A stretch of 64,000 bases of DNA, taken from Amycolatopsis pithecellobii (GTDB lineage: Bacteria; Actinomycetota; Actinomycetes; Mycobacteriales; Pseudonocardiaceae). The notes beneath the pieces were generated by a model. The model was not told where the DNA came from. It saw only the letters and a list, made by a program, of their open reading frames with translations, and did not search any database. Made by a program: the position numbers and the translations under genes. Location of the stretch: positions 1-64,000 of the forward strand of contig NZ_WMBA01000041.1 in the NCBI RefSeq assembly GCF_009707865.1, written 5' to 3'. Positions 37,052 through 44,933 of this stretch are shown here, one piece after another (the first letter of the stretch is position 1; the number at the start of each line of letters is the position of its first letter).

Positions 37052-37069
37052 TCGATTGTCGACAATCGA
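37052..37069. other. 18-base perfect palindrome in convergent intergenic region
   Basis: TCGATTGTCGACAATCGA is a perfect 18-base palindrome. The TTGTCGACAA core is of the kind recognised by FadR-subfamily GntR regulators. It lies 12 bases after the acyl-CoA dehydrogenase stop, where no gene starts, so it is not a promoter operator. It may be a small hairpin, a distal regulator site, or chance. Confidence 0.5.
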
Positions 37070-37092
37070 GCGGGAAGTTCGAGGCGTGAAAC

Positions 37093-37138
37093 AGCCGGGG
37101 AAGAGGGGCTCGTTGCGAAACCGTCCTCCTCCCCGGCT
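37093..37138. terminator. bidirectional terminator-like hairpin
   Basis: AGCCGGGGAAGAGG pairs with CCTCCTCCCCGGCT over 14 positions with one wobble pair, around an 18-base loop. It lies between the convergent acyl-CoA dehydrogenase and the 107-residue hypothetical gene and ends 10 bases from the latter's stop. Confidence 0.65.
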
Positions 37139-37148
37139 TCGGTCGGTG

Positions 37149-37472
37149 TTACCGGGCTTGGGAGCGCAACGCCAGCGGCGCTCCCGCTAGGTCCTCCTCG
37201 TTGCACAACAACTTGACGTCGTAGTACGGGGCGCCTTCCCGGTCGTCGTAGTCGAGGTGCAGTGCCAGCACATCGAGCGGCTCGCCCAGCCACTCCTGTG
37301 CGCTGCGCAGCCACGCCGCGCACCTTTCCAGTGCGGAAGCAAGGTCATCGTCACGGAATTCGACCGGACGGTAGGGCACGTCCTGAATCTGATCGCGAGG
37401 GTTGGATGGAACCGGAAGCCCCGGAGCGAGGCCTGAGTCGTTCAGTTCCAGATGGATCGTCTGCTCACTCAC
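37149..37472 (-). CDS. conserved-looking hypothetical protein, 107 residues
   Basis: The protein is 107 residues from a GTG. I do not recognise the family. It is acidic and soluble, with no membrane segment. The middle (DLASALERCAAWLRSAQEWL) is an amphipathic helix, and the second half (LDVLALHLDYDDREGAPYYDVKLLCN) looks like an alternating beta/loop structure. The codon pattern and terminator downstream support a real gene. It lies 57 bases downstream of the TetR gene on the same strand, so it may be the last gene of the enoyl-CoA hydratase operon. Confidence 0.6.
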   Translation of the reverse strand: MSEQTIHLELNDSGLAPGLPVPSNPRDQIQDVPYRPVEFRDDDLASALERCAAWLRSAQEWLGEPLDVLALHLDYDDREGAPYYDVKLLCNEEDLAGAPLALRSQAR

Positions 37473-37529
37473 AGTTCGAGGGTCCCTCAGATGAGCCGCC
37501 TCGGCAAGGTATTCATCGAGAATCCCCAG

Positions 37530-38171
37530 CTAGAGGGTTGTTCCCCACACCGTGGATACCGCCTTACGGGCACGCGCGAGGGCTTCAGGGCAGTCCTGTC
37601 CGGCACTGCCGAGCATGCGCAGCGCGAGATTCGCGTAGTGGTTTGCCAGGCGGTCCAGGCCAAGCGGCCCGCGTGGCGAATACCAATGCGCCACGCCGCT
37701 GCACATTTCCAGCAGTGCCAGCCTGGTCACGGCCGGTTCCGCGGTCACGAACGACCGCTGCCGGATCCCGTCGTCGATCGCGTCCCCCCACAACTGTTCA
37801 TACGCATCACGCAATTTGACAATGCGTCGCCGAGTGGCTGCGGAAAGCACATGCACCTCGTTGTCGACGACCCGCGTTTCCGCGGGCTGGCGCGCGTGTG
37901 CCAGCACATGCAGAGCGACCAGTGAGGCGAGCCGCTGCCGCGGATCCACGACGTCATCGGTCACCTCGCGGGCGCCGGCCAGCAGGCGTTCCAGGCACTC
38001 GCGCATGATCCCGGCGAGCAGTTCCTCCTTGGTGCCCATGTAATGGTAGAGGCTCGCGGACGAGATCCCCGCTTCCTGCGCCAGATCCCGGATGCCGGTA
38101 CCGTGGAAACCTTTGCTGGCGAACAGTTTCACCGCGGCACGGCGCACCCGCTGCTCGGTCGTCAGAGCCAC
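37530..38171 (-). CDS. TetR family regulator of acyl-CoA operon
   Basis: The protein is 213 residues from the GTG at 38171 (VALTTEQRVRRAAVKLF). The helix-turn-helix is IRDLAQEAGISSASLYHYM. The start overlaps the CoA ligase stop by ten bases, so it is the third gene of an operon with enoyl-CoA hydratase and ligase. The open frame continues upstream inside the ligase gene, but that part is a shadow. It probably binds the palindrome at 40433-40456 and responds to an acyl-CoA made by the operon (inference). Confidence 0.87.
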   Translation of the reverse strand: MALTTEQRVRRAAVKLFASKGFHGTGIRDLAQEAGISSASLYHYMGTKEELLAGIMRECLERLLAGAREVTDDVVDPRQRLASLVALHVLAHARQPAETRVVDNEVHVLSAATRRRIVKLRDAYEQLWGDAIDDGIRQRSFVTAEPAVTRLALLEMCSGVAHWYSPRGPLGLDRLANHYANLALRMLGSAGQDCPEALARARKAVSTVWGTTL

Positions 38172-39688
38172 GCGCGCCTCACCCGGTCGTAGGTCGGCAA
38201 CGTCCAGGAACGCAGCTCCCCCTTGGCGACCCGCTCCGACGGGGTGAGCGGCAGGGAATCGGCGAGCGACCAATAGCGCGGCACCTTGAAATAGGCGAGC
38301 TTGGCCGAGCAGAACTCCGCCAGCTCGTCCGGCATCGTTTCCCTTGCGGGCACAACGAAAGCCTTGACCTCTTCACCGCGCAGCTCGTCCGGCACGGCGA
38401 TGACCGCGGCCAGTTTCACCGCCGGGTGCAGCAGGAGCACGCGCTCCACCTCGTCCGCCGAGATGTTCTCGCCGCTGCGCCGGATCATGTCCTTCGTGCG
38501 CCCCACATAGAAGATCCGGCCCTGACTGTCCATTGTGGCCAGATCGCCGGTGTGGAACCAGCCACCGGCGAACGCGCGTGCGGTCGCTTCCGGGTCGTCG
38601 TGATAGCCATGCATCAGGCCGATTCCGCGTAGCACCAGCTCGCCGGTTTTTCCGCGCGGCAGCGGCCGGCATGTGTCATCGACGATCATCGCCTCCCGCT
38701 CCCGGGTCGGGCGGCCGAGGCAACCGGTGCCGACGAACTCGTCGTGATCCACTTCGGACATCCGGATGTCGCCGCCGGTCTCGGTCATCCCGAACGCCTC
38801 GAACCACGGCACACCCCACCGCTGCTCGAGCTGCGCGTGCAGGTGACGAGGGATCGCGGACGCGCTGATCGCACGGACCCGGTGCGCTCGGTCCAGAGTG
38901 GACTCCGGTTGCCGCAGTAGCAGGGTTGGCATCAGGCCGAGACAGTAGAACCAGGTGACGTCGTACTCGCGGATCTTGTCCCAGAACGTCGCCGGGTGGA
39001 ACCGGTCGAGCACCACGAGTGACGCGCCGGACGCCAGTCCCAATGCGACATTCCACTGTGGATCAATATAGTGGAACGGTTGCGCGGTGAGGATCCTGTC
39101 CTCGTGCGACACCGCGGGAAAGTCCGTGACCAGCCCGCGAGCCAACGTCAGCCAGTACCGGTGCGGCAGGACACATCCCTTGGGTGCGCCGGTGGTGCCC
39201 GACGTGTACTGGATATTCGACGGTGACTCGCCGGCCACCTCGAACCGGGCGCTCGCTCCGGGATCCGCGTCCAGCGCATCGGGAGTGAGCACCCGTTCCA
39301 GCTTCGTGTCCGGCGCGATCCGGGAGAGCAGCTCGACGAACTCCGGTGCCACGACGGCGAATCTGGCTCCCGAATGCCGCAGCACGTGCGCGCCGTCGAA
39401 CTCCTGGTAATTGACGTTCACCGGGACGAGCACCGCGCCGATCTTCGCCAATGCCAGCCACAGCAGGGGAAACTCGGGCTGGTTGCGCAGCATCGCCGCC
39501 ACCCGGTCACCGGGCTCGAGGCCCAGTTCGCGCAGCGCGAGCGCGTATCGGGTGCTGGCTCGTTCGACGTCGGCGAAGGTATAGCGCGCGCCGGTCTCGT
39601 CGAAGATCCAGGCCTCACGGTCCGGCCACAGCGCGGCGGCGCGGCGCACCAGTGTGGCCAGGTCGTCCACGTCGTCGAGCGGGATCAT
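38162..39688 (-). CDS. acyl-CoA ligase (ANL superfamily)
   Basis: The protein is 508 residues. The P-loop is YTSGTTGAPKGCVLPH, the A5 motif is FEAFGMTETGGDIRM, and TGDLATMDSQGRIFYVGRTK is the A7/A8 region. The C-terminal lysine lies in SERVAKGELR. Its closest relatives look like CaiC/crotonobetaine-type or medium-chain ligases. ATG 39688 overlaps the enoyl-CoA hydratase stop (ATGA), and its own end overlaps the TetR start, so the three genes are coupled. The substrate is unknown; it is probably an unusual carboxylic acid degraded by beta-oxidation. Confidence 0.9.
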   Translation of the reverse strand: MIPLDDVDDLATLVRRAAALWPDREAWIFDETGARYTFADVERASTRYALALRELGLEPGDRVAAMLRNQPEFPLLWLALAKIGAVLVPVNVNYQEFDGAHVLRHSGARFAVVAPEFVELLSRIAPDTKLERVLTPDALDADPGASARFEVAGESPSNIQYTSGTTGAPKGCVLPHRYWLTLARGLVTDFPAVSHEDRILTAQPFHYIDPQWNVALGLASGASLVVLDRFHPATFWDKIREYDVTWFYCLGLMPTLLLRQPESTLDRAHRVRAISASAIPRHLHAQLEQRWGVPWFEAFGMTETGGDIRMSEVDHDEFVGTGCLGRPTREREAMIVDDTCRPLPRGKTGELVLRGIGLMHGYHDDPEATARAFAGGWFHTGDLATMDSQGRIFYVGRTKDMIRRSGENISADEVERVLLLHPAVKLAAVIAVPDELRGEEVKAFVVPARETMPDELAEFCSAKLAYFKVPRYWSLADSLPLTPSERVAKGELRSWTLPTYDRVRRAWL

Positions 39689-40416
39689 GCGCGGCTCCGG
39701 AACTCTTCGGCCGAACGCGTCACCTCGGGGGTGTGCTCGGTGATCAGGGCGTGGCTGACTTCGAGTTCCAGCGCCGAGTCCAGGTCGATGCTCGCGTCGA
39801 GCGCGCGTTTGGCCAGGGTGACCGCGCCGTGGGGACGTTCGGCGATGCGTTTCGCCCACTCGCCTGCGGTGGCTTGGACATCGGGCACCACCGCATTGAC
39901 CAGCCCGAGCCGCAGCGCACCCGGCGCGTCGATCCGCTCGCCGAGCAGGAGGAGTTCCTTTGCCTTCAACGGCCCGACGAGCTGCGGCAGCAACCGCGAG
40001 GCCGCGCCGGTGACGCTGAGCCCAAGACCGGTTTCGGGAAAAGCGAACACGGCGTCCTCGGCGGCCAGGATCAGATCGCAGCCCAGCGCGAATTCCGCCC
40101 CCGCACCGATCGCATACCCGTGGACGGCGGCGATCACCGGCTGCCGCAACGCGCGCAGGCGTCGCGTCACGTCCTGCAACCGCTCCAGCCGCGCACGCGA
40201 ATCGCCTGCCGGAGCGGATTCCTTCAGGTCGTTGCCCGCGCAGAATGCCCGGCCGCGACCGGACAACACCACCGCGCCCACATCGGAGCTCGCCACCGTG
40301 TCCAGCGCGGCGAGCAGGCCGTCCACCAGCACGGGCGCGACCGCGTTGAGCCGTTCCGGCCGGTTGAGCCAGATCCTGGCGACACCGTCGGAGATCGAGA
40401 CTTCCACCGAACCCAT
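39685..40416 (-). CDS. enoyl-CoA hydratase/isomerase (crotonase family)
   Basis: The protein is 243 residues. The oxyanion-hole segments are GRAFCAGNDLKE (near 54-65) and GYAIGAGAEFALGCDLILA, and ETGLGLSVTGAAS follows. The glutamate in FPETGLG is in a common catalytic position. It hydrates or isomerises an enoyl-CoA in the cytoplasm. It is the first gene of the leftward operon, with its promoter in the 46 bases that also serve the divergent amidohydrolase, including the palindrome at 40433. Confidence 0.9.
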   Translation of the reverse strand: MGSVEVSISDGVARIWLNRPERLNAVAPVLVDGLLAALDTVASSDVGAVVLSGRGRAFCAGNDLKESAPAGDSRARLERLQDVTRRLRALRQPVIAAVHGYAIGAGAEFALGCDLILAAEDAVFAFPETGLGLSVTGAASRLLPQLVGPLKAKELLLLGERIDAPGALRLGLVNAVVPDVQATAGEWAKRIAERPHGAVTLAKRALDASIDLDSALELEVSHALITEHTPEVTRSAEEFRSRA

Positions 40417-40432
40417 ACCACAGAGCCTAGCG

Positions 40433-40456
40433 AGGCAATCGATCGATCGATAGCCT
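40433..40456. promoter_or_regulatory. operator-like palindrome between enoyl-CoA hydratase and amidohydrolase
   Basis: This 24-base site reads AGGC, A, ATCGATCGATCGAT, A, GCCT. It is a perfect palindrome except for one opposed A/A pair. It fills most of the 46-base divergent region, so one protein could block both promoters. The TetR encoded in the leftward operon (37530-38171) is the best candidate. The central part is a simple GATC repeat, so some of the symmetry is repeat-driven. Confidence 0.65.
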
Positions 40457-40462
40457 GGGCGG

Positions 40463-42166
40463 ATGCGAGTCGACGCCGTTTACGAGAACGCGCGGGTGTT
40501 CACGGGTTCGTCGTGGACGTCCGCGGTGGCCATGCTGCACGGGCGGATCGTCGCACTCGGCGAGGATGCGGAGTCTCTGTCCACATTGGTGCGTGTCGAT
40601 CTCGGTGGTGCGGTCGTCGTGCCCGGATTCCACGACGCGCACAACCACCAGGCCATGTTCGGGATGACGCTGGACGAAGTGCCGCTCGGCGACTGCAAAC
40701 ACGTCGACGAGGTGTACGCGGCGGTCGCGGAGCGCGCGGCGCAGGTGCCGCCCGGCGGGTGGATCGTCGGCAGTGGGTACGACCAGAACCGCCTCATCGG
40801 CGGACACCCGACCAGGCATGGGCTCGACCGTGCCGCACCAGGGCATTTGGTGCGACTGCAGCACAATTCGCGGCATATGGTCGTGGTCAGCTCGAACGTG
40901 CTCGACCAGCTGGACCTGGCGAACGTGCCGGCAGGCGGAGATGTCGTGCTGGATGACGACGGCTCGCCGACCGGGTTGCTGCGTGAGCAGGCGCAGTTGC
41001 TGTTGCGGCCACTGATTTATCCGACCCCGCTGGACACACTGGTGCGGGCCATCGATCGCGCCGGTGAACAGTACCTCGCCGAAGGCATCACGAGCGTGCA
41101 GGAGGCCGGGGTCGGCGGCGGCCTCGTCGGCCAGACCCCGGCGGAAGTGCTCGCGTATCAACTCGCGCGGGATCGCGGAGTGTTGCGTGTACGCAGTACG
41201 CTCATGGTGTCCTCCGCGGTGTTGCACGAGCTGCCCGACGGCGCCGGTTTCGGCTTGGATCTGGGGCTGCGCACCGGAATGGGCGACGAGTGGCTGCGCA
41301 TCGGGGCGATGAAACTGTTCGCGGACGGTTCGCTCATCGGCCGGACAGCCGCGATGCGCGAGGATTTCGCGAACGAGCAGGGTACTCTGCCGTCCGTTAC
41401 CAATCCGACGGCAGCCACGGCGGAAACGGATGTCGACGAGCAGAACGGCTGCGGACCGTATCCGCCTCCTTTCGGTCGGATTGGTAACCGTGGCTACCTG
41501 CAACAGCCTGAGGAAGAGCTGGCGGAGACGATTTTCCGGGCGCACGCGGCGGGGTGGCAGATCGCCACGCACGCGATCGGCGACCGGGCGATTGCGACGA
41601 TCATCGACGCGTACGAGGCGGCGCTGACCGCGAACCCGCGCCCGGATCACCGGCACCGCATCGAGCACTGCGGTGTCGTTTCCCCTGACGACGTCGCCCG
41701 GATCGCAGCGCTGGGCCTGATTCCCGTGCCACAGGGCCGGTTCGTCAACGAGATCGGGGACGGGATGGTCGCCGCGCTCGGGCCGGAGCGCGAGCCGTGG
41801 TGTTACCGGCAACGGACTTTTCTCGACGCCGGTTGTGTGCTGCCGGGGAGTTCGGACCGTCCGGTGGTGAACGGCGCGCCGCTACTTGGATTGGCGGACC
41901 TGGTTCACCGGCGTACCTCCAGCGGCCGCCTCCTCGGGCCGGCGGAACGCCTGACGCCGCGGGAAGCCCTGCGTGCCTATACGTACGGCTCGGCGTTCGC
42001 CGCGTTCCGGGAACGCGAGGTCGGCACCCTTGACGTGGGGTACCTCGCGGATTTCGTTGTGCTGTCAGGAGATCCGACCGAACAGGTGGAGGACTTGAGC
42101 GTGCTGGCCACCGTTATCGGTGGCAGGCTGGCCTACGAAAGGGGGATGACCGATGCCCGTCCGTGA
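40463..42166 (+). CDS. amidohydrolase, YtcJ-like
   Basis: The protein is 567 residues, the usual size of the YtcJ/AtzF-adjacent amidohydrolase_3 group. The metal-binding HxH is His60/His62 in GFHDAHNHQ. MKLFADGSLIGRTAAM carries the typical mid-domain lysine region, and ATHAIGDRAI and RIEHCGVVSPDD are the later metal/base motifs. SSDRPVVNGAPL holds the C-terminal aspartate. It hydrolyses an amide or similar bond in the cytoplasm; the substrate is unknown. A GNAT acetyltransferase overlaps its end by 14 bases. Divergence from an acyl-CoA operon suggests shared regulation. Confidence 0.88.
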   Translation: MRVDAVYENARVFTGSSWTSAVAMLHGRIVALGEDAESLSTLVRVDLGGAVVVPGFHDAHNHQAMFGMTLDEVPLGDCKHVDEVYAAVAERAAQVPPGGWIVGSGYDQNRLIGGHPTRHGLDRAAPGHLVRLQHNSRHMVVVSSNVLDQLDLANVPAGGDVVLDDDGSPTGLLREQAQLLLRPLIYPTPLDTLVRAIDRAGEQYLAEGITSVQEAGVGGGLVGQTPAEVLAYQLARDRGVLRVRSTLMVSSAVLHELPDGAGFGLDLGLRTGMGDEWLRIGAMKLFADGSLIGRTAAMREDFANEQGTLPSVTNPTAATAETDVDEQNGCGPYPPPFGRIGNRGYLQQPEEELAETIFRAHAAGWQIATHAIGDRAIATIIDAYEAALTANPRPDHRHRIEHCGVVSPDDVARIAALGLIPVPQGRFVNEIGDGMVAALGPEREPWCYRQRTFLDAGCVLPGSSDRPVVNGAPLLGLADLVHRRTSSGRLLGPAERLTPREALRAYTYGSAFAAFREREVGTLDVGYLADFVVLSGDPTEQVEDLSVLATVIGGRLAYERGMTDARP

Positions 42167-42602
42167 CGCCGAGGTCGCCGATGCCGAGGAGATCTGCGCG
42201 CTCATCGAGGAACACGCGCGGTACGAGGGGAACGAAACGCTTGTCCTCGACCGCGCCGAGATGACCAAGCACCTGTTCGGCCCGGAACCGAAGGCGTGGG
42301 TACTCATCGCCGAGCCGCCGGAACAACCGGGGGCGGTCGCGGGATTCGCGTTCTGCTCGTGGAATTTCTCCACTTGGGAGGGACGTCCCGGTGTGTGGCT
42401 CGACGATCTGTTCATCCGGCCCGAGTACCGGCGCCACGGCCTCGGCGGTGAGTTGCTCGCCGCGCTGCGGGGTCGCACGAGCGGGCGCGTCGAATGGGAA
42501 ATGCAGGAGGGCAACGAGAAGGCGGCCGCCTTCTATGCGCAGCTCGGTGCCCAGCCTGTGCCCGGTTGGATCAAGTACCGGTGGTCGGCTCAGGCGAAGT
42601 AG
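42153..42602 (+). CDS. GNAT family N-acetyltransferase
   Basis: The protein is 149 residues. The acetyl-CoA pyrophosphate loop is RRHGLGGELLAAL, preceded by WLDDLFIRPEY, and NEKAAAFYAQLGAQPV is the C-terminal GNAT signature. It transfers an acetyl group to an amine, unknown here. It overlaps the YtcJ-like amidohydrolase by 14 bases, so it is co-translated and may act on an amine that enzyme releases (inference). Its last 13 bases overlap the convergent SDR gene. Confidence 0.9.
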   Translation: MPVRDAEVADAEEICALIEEHARYEGNETLVLDRAEMTKHLFGPEPKAWVLIAEPPEQPGAVAGFAFCSWNFSTWEGRPGVWLDDLFIRPEYRRHGLGGELLAALRGRTSGRVEWEMQEGNEKAAAFYAQLGAQPVPGWIKYRWSAQAK

Positions 42603-43498
42603 TGCCCTTCGTCGATATCGGCGATCAGCTCCGCGTGGCTCGGCTCCCAGCCCAGCACTTTCCGGGTCAGTGCGTTGGAAGTGCGGTTGTCGATGGCGAC
42701 GAATCCGCCGAGGAACCCGAAATACTTCGTGGCGTCCTCGGCGGGGACGCTGACCGCCGGCAGTCCGAGGTTGCGGCCGATCGCCTCGGCGATCTCGCGG
42801 AATCGCACGCCTTCCTCGGCGACCGCGTGCAGCCGTGAGCCGGCCGGCGCCGATTCGAGCGCGAGCCGGTAGAGCCGGGCTGTGTCGCGGGTGTGCACCG
42901 CGGGCCAGTGGTTGGCGCCGTCGCCGAGGTACCCGACAACGCCTTTCTCCCTGGCGATCCCGATGAGGGTGGGGGTGAACCCGGTCTTGTCGAGGTCACT
43001 GTGCACCACCGGCGGAAGGCGGATCACCGACGGGCGCACTCCACGTTCGGCGAGCGCAATCGTCGCGTTTTCGGAGTCGATCCGGTAGCCGCTGCCCTCG
43101 ATGATGTCCTCTTCCGTACCCGGGCGCCCCAAGGTGCCGGCGTGCGCGAGCACCGTGGTGACACCGGTGATGACGAGCGGTTTGCCGCTGCCCTCGAGCG
43201 CCGAACCCACCGCCTCGATCAGGTTCAGGTCCGTCTCGGCCGCGAGGGTGGCGCCACCGGAGAAGGCGACGTCATGGCGGAACGCCAGGTGGATGACGCC
43301 GTCCGCGTCGGTCGCCGCCTTGCGGATGCCGTCCAGGTCGTCGAGGTCGCCACGGCGGACTTCGGCGCCGGCGGCCTCCAGTTTCTGTGCCGCGGCGTCC
43401 GAGCGGGCGAGCGCGACGACCTGATGCCCCGCATTCCGCAGTTCGGGGAGCACGGCGGAGCCGACGTGGCCGGATGCGCCCGTGATGAACACGCGCAT
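42590..43498 (-). CDS. NAD(P)-dependent SDR/epimerase-like oxidoreductase
   Basis: The protein is 302 residues, an atypical extended SDR. The N-terminal MRVFITGASGHVGSAVL is the dinucleotide fold, and GDLDDLDGIRKAATDADGVIH is the second conserved segment. A catalytic YxxxK of the classic type is not obvious, so it may be an NmrA-like sensor or a reductase. GGAGG stands eight bases before ATG 43498. It is divergent from a TetR gene with two operators between them, so its expression is tightly controlled, perhaps by a toxic or redox-active small molecule (inference). Confidence 0.85.
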   Translation of the reverse strand: MRVFITGASGHVGSAVLPELRNAGHQVVALARSDAAAQKLEAAGAEVRRGDLDDLDGIRKAATDADGVIHLAFRHDVAFSGGATLAAETDLNLIEAVGSALEGSGKPLVITGVTTVLAHAGTLGRPGTEEDIIEGSGYRIDSENATIALAERGVRPSVIRLPPVVHSDLDKTGFTPTLIGIAREKGVVGYLGDGANHWPAVHTRDTARLYRLALESAPAGSRLHAVAEEGVRFREIAEAIGRNLGLPAVSVPAEDATKYFGFLGGFVAIDNRTSNALTRKVLGWEPSHAELIADIDEGHYFA

Positions 43499-43518
43499 GG
43501 GAAGGACCTCCAAGATTG

Positions 43519-43566
43519 ATGACAGTGACTGAAATCAACGTAGCACTGCATGACAGTGACTGTCAT
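43519..43566. promoter_or_regulatory. two operators between SDR and TetR genes
   Basis: ATGACAGTGACTGTCAT at 43550-43566 is a perfect 8+1+8 palindrome. ATGACAGTGACTGAAAT at 43519-43535 is a second copy with one arm degraded. The centres are 31 bases apart, about three helical turns, so two dimers could bind on one face. Both lie between divergent starts at 43498 and 43585. Confidence 0.8.
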
Positions 43567-43584
43567 CCCGACTACTATCGGGCC

Positions 43585-44154
43585 ATGAGCCGATGGAAGC
43601 CCGATGCCCTTGGCCGTCTCCAGGAGGCCGCGCTCGAGCTGTACGGCGAGCGGGGTTTCGAGCAGACCACCGCCGCGCAGATAGCTGAGCGGGCTGGGCT
43701 CACGGAACGGACGTTTTTCCGGTACTTCGCCGACAAGCGCGAGGTGCTGTTCGCGGGTTCCGCTGAGTTTCAGGACTTCCTGGTGGGCAAGCTGGAAGCG
43801 GCCCCAGCTTCGTCGTCGCCGATGGAGGCGGTGATCTCGGCGTTGCGCCAGGTGAGTGACGGCTACTTCGAGGAGCGCCGGAGCTTCGCGCAGCGCCGCC
43901 ACGAGGTCATCCTCGCGAACAAGGAGCTGCAGGAGCGCGAGCTGATCAAGCTGGCGACGCTCGCCGCTGCGCTCGCCGACGTGCTGCGCGGGCGCGGCGT
44001 CGCGGACCCGGCTGCTGAGCTGGCCGCCGAGGCGGGGATCACGGTGTTCCGGGTCGCCTTCGAGCGCTGGGTCGCGGGGCGTGGCGACGTGACCCTGTCG
44101 GACACTATCGCCCGCTATGCGGGCGAGCTGGACGCGGTGACCGCGGGGCGCTGA
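43585..44154 (+). CDS. TetR family regulator of SDR gene
   Basis: The protein is 189 residues from ATG 43585 (MSRWKPDALGRL). The helix-turn-helix is AAQIAERAGLTERTFFRYF. In-frame upstream DNA (from 43516) contains the operators and so is not coding. It should repress the divergent SDR gene and itself. Proteins with this ERTFFRYF pattern often regulate detoxification genes. Confidence 0.9.
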   Translation: MSRWKPDALGRLQEAALELYGERGFEQTTAAQIAERAGLTERTFFRYFADKREVLFAGSAEFQDFLVGKLEAAPASSSPMEAVISALRQVSDGYFEERRSFAQRRHEVILANKELQERELIKLATLAAALADVLRGRGVADPAAELAAEAGITVFRVAFERWVAGRGDVTLSDTIARYAGELDAVTAGR

Positions 44155-44179
44155 GCTCGGGAGGCCGTAGAGTTGACAT

Positions 44180-44866
44180 ATGCCGGACACTTCCAGTCGC
44201 TCGTCGTCGTCCTCGACCGAGGACTACATCCGGGTGATCTATGGCCTGGTGGAGCGCGGCGAGCCCGTCACGAACACGACCCTTGCCGCGCGGTTGGAGG
44301 TCAGCCCTTCCTCGGCGTCGGGCATGGTCACGAAGCTCTCGCAGCAGGGGCTCGTCGAGCATGTGCCGTACCGGGGGATCGAGTTGACGCCGGCGGGTTT
44401 GCTGCTGGCGCGCGGGGTGTTGCGGCGGCACCGGCTGATCGAGACGTATCTGGTGCAGGAGCTGGGCTACACGTGGGACGAGGTGCACCTGGAGGCCGAC
44501 GCGCTGGAGCACGCGGTGTCGGATCGGCTGGTCGAACGGATCTCGGCGAAGCTCGGCCACCCTTCGCGTGACCCGCATGGGGATCCGATCCCGGCGACGG
44601 ATGGCAGCGTCGAGGAATTGCCGACGCGGTTGCTGGATGAGCTGGAGCCGGGGGCGGTTGGTCAGATCGTGCGAGTGTGGGACACGAACCCGAACATGCT
44701 GCGGTACCTGGCCGACCATGAGATCGGGATCGGGGAGCGGATCGAGGTGGTCGAACGGCAGCCGTTCGGCGGGCCGCTCGTGGTGCGGGTGGGGGCGCCG
44801 CCCGAGGTGACCACGCATGCGCTGGGCAAAGAGATCGCGCAGGCGTTGAGCGTCGCCGTACATTGA
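44180..44866 (+). CDS. DtxR/MntR family metal-dependent repressor
   Basis: The protein is 228 residues. The winged helix (TNTTLAARLEVSPSSASGMVTKL) is followed by the metal-binding dimerisation domain and a C-terminal SH3-like FeoA domain (LEPGAVGQIVRVWDTNPNML). The metal segment reads EADALEHAVSDRL. Where DtxR has Cys102 before Glu105/His106 this protein has Asp, as in manganese-sensing members. It is therefore more likely a Mn-responsive MntR/SirR-like protein than the iron regulator IdeR. No transporter adjoins it, so its targets lie elsewhere. Confidence 0.88.
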   Translation: MPDTSSRSSSSSTEDYIRVIYGLVERGEPVTNTTLAARLEVSPSSASGMVTKLSQQGLVEHVPYRGIELTPAGLLLARGVLRRHRLIETYLVQELGYTWDEVHLEADALEHAVSDRLVERISAKLGHPSRDPHGDPIPATDGSVEELPTRLLDELEPGAVGQIVRVWDTNPNMLRYLADHEIGIGERIEVVERQPFGGPLVVRVGAPPEVTTHALGKEIAQALSVAVH

Positions 44867-44933
44867 GGCGCGTATCAGGAATTGCCGCTTCCGGGTGGAT
44901 GTTCCGGCGGCGGTGACGAGTCACCATCGGTTC

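Noticed and set aside
44170-44180. TTGACA as a promoter for the DtxR-like gene
   Set aside because: It lies directly at the start codon, too close to be a -35 box.
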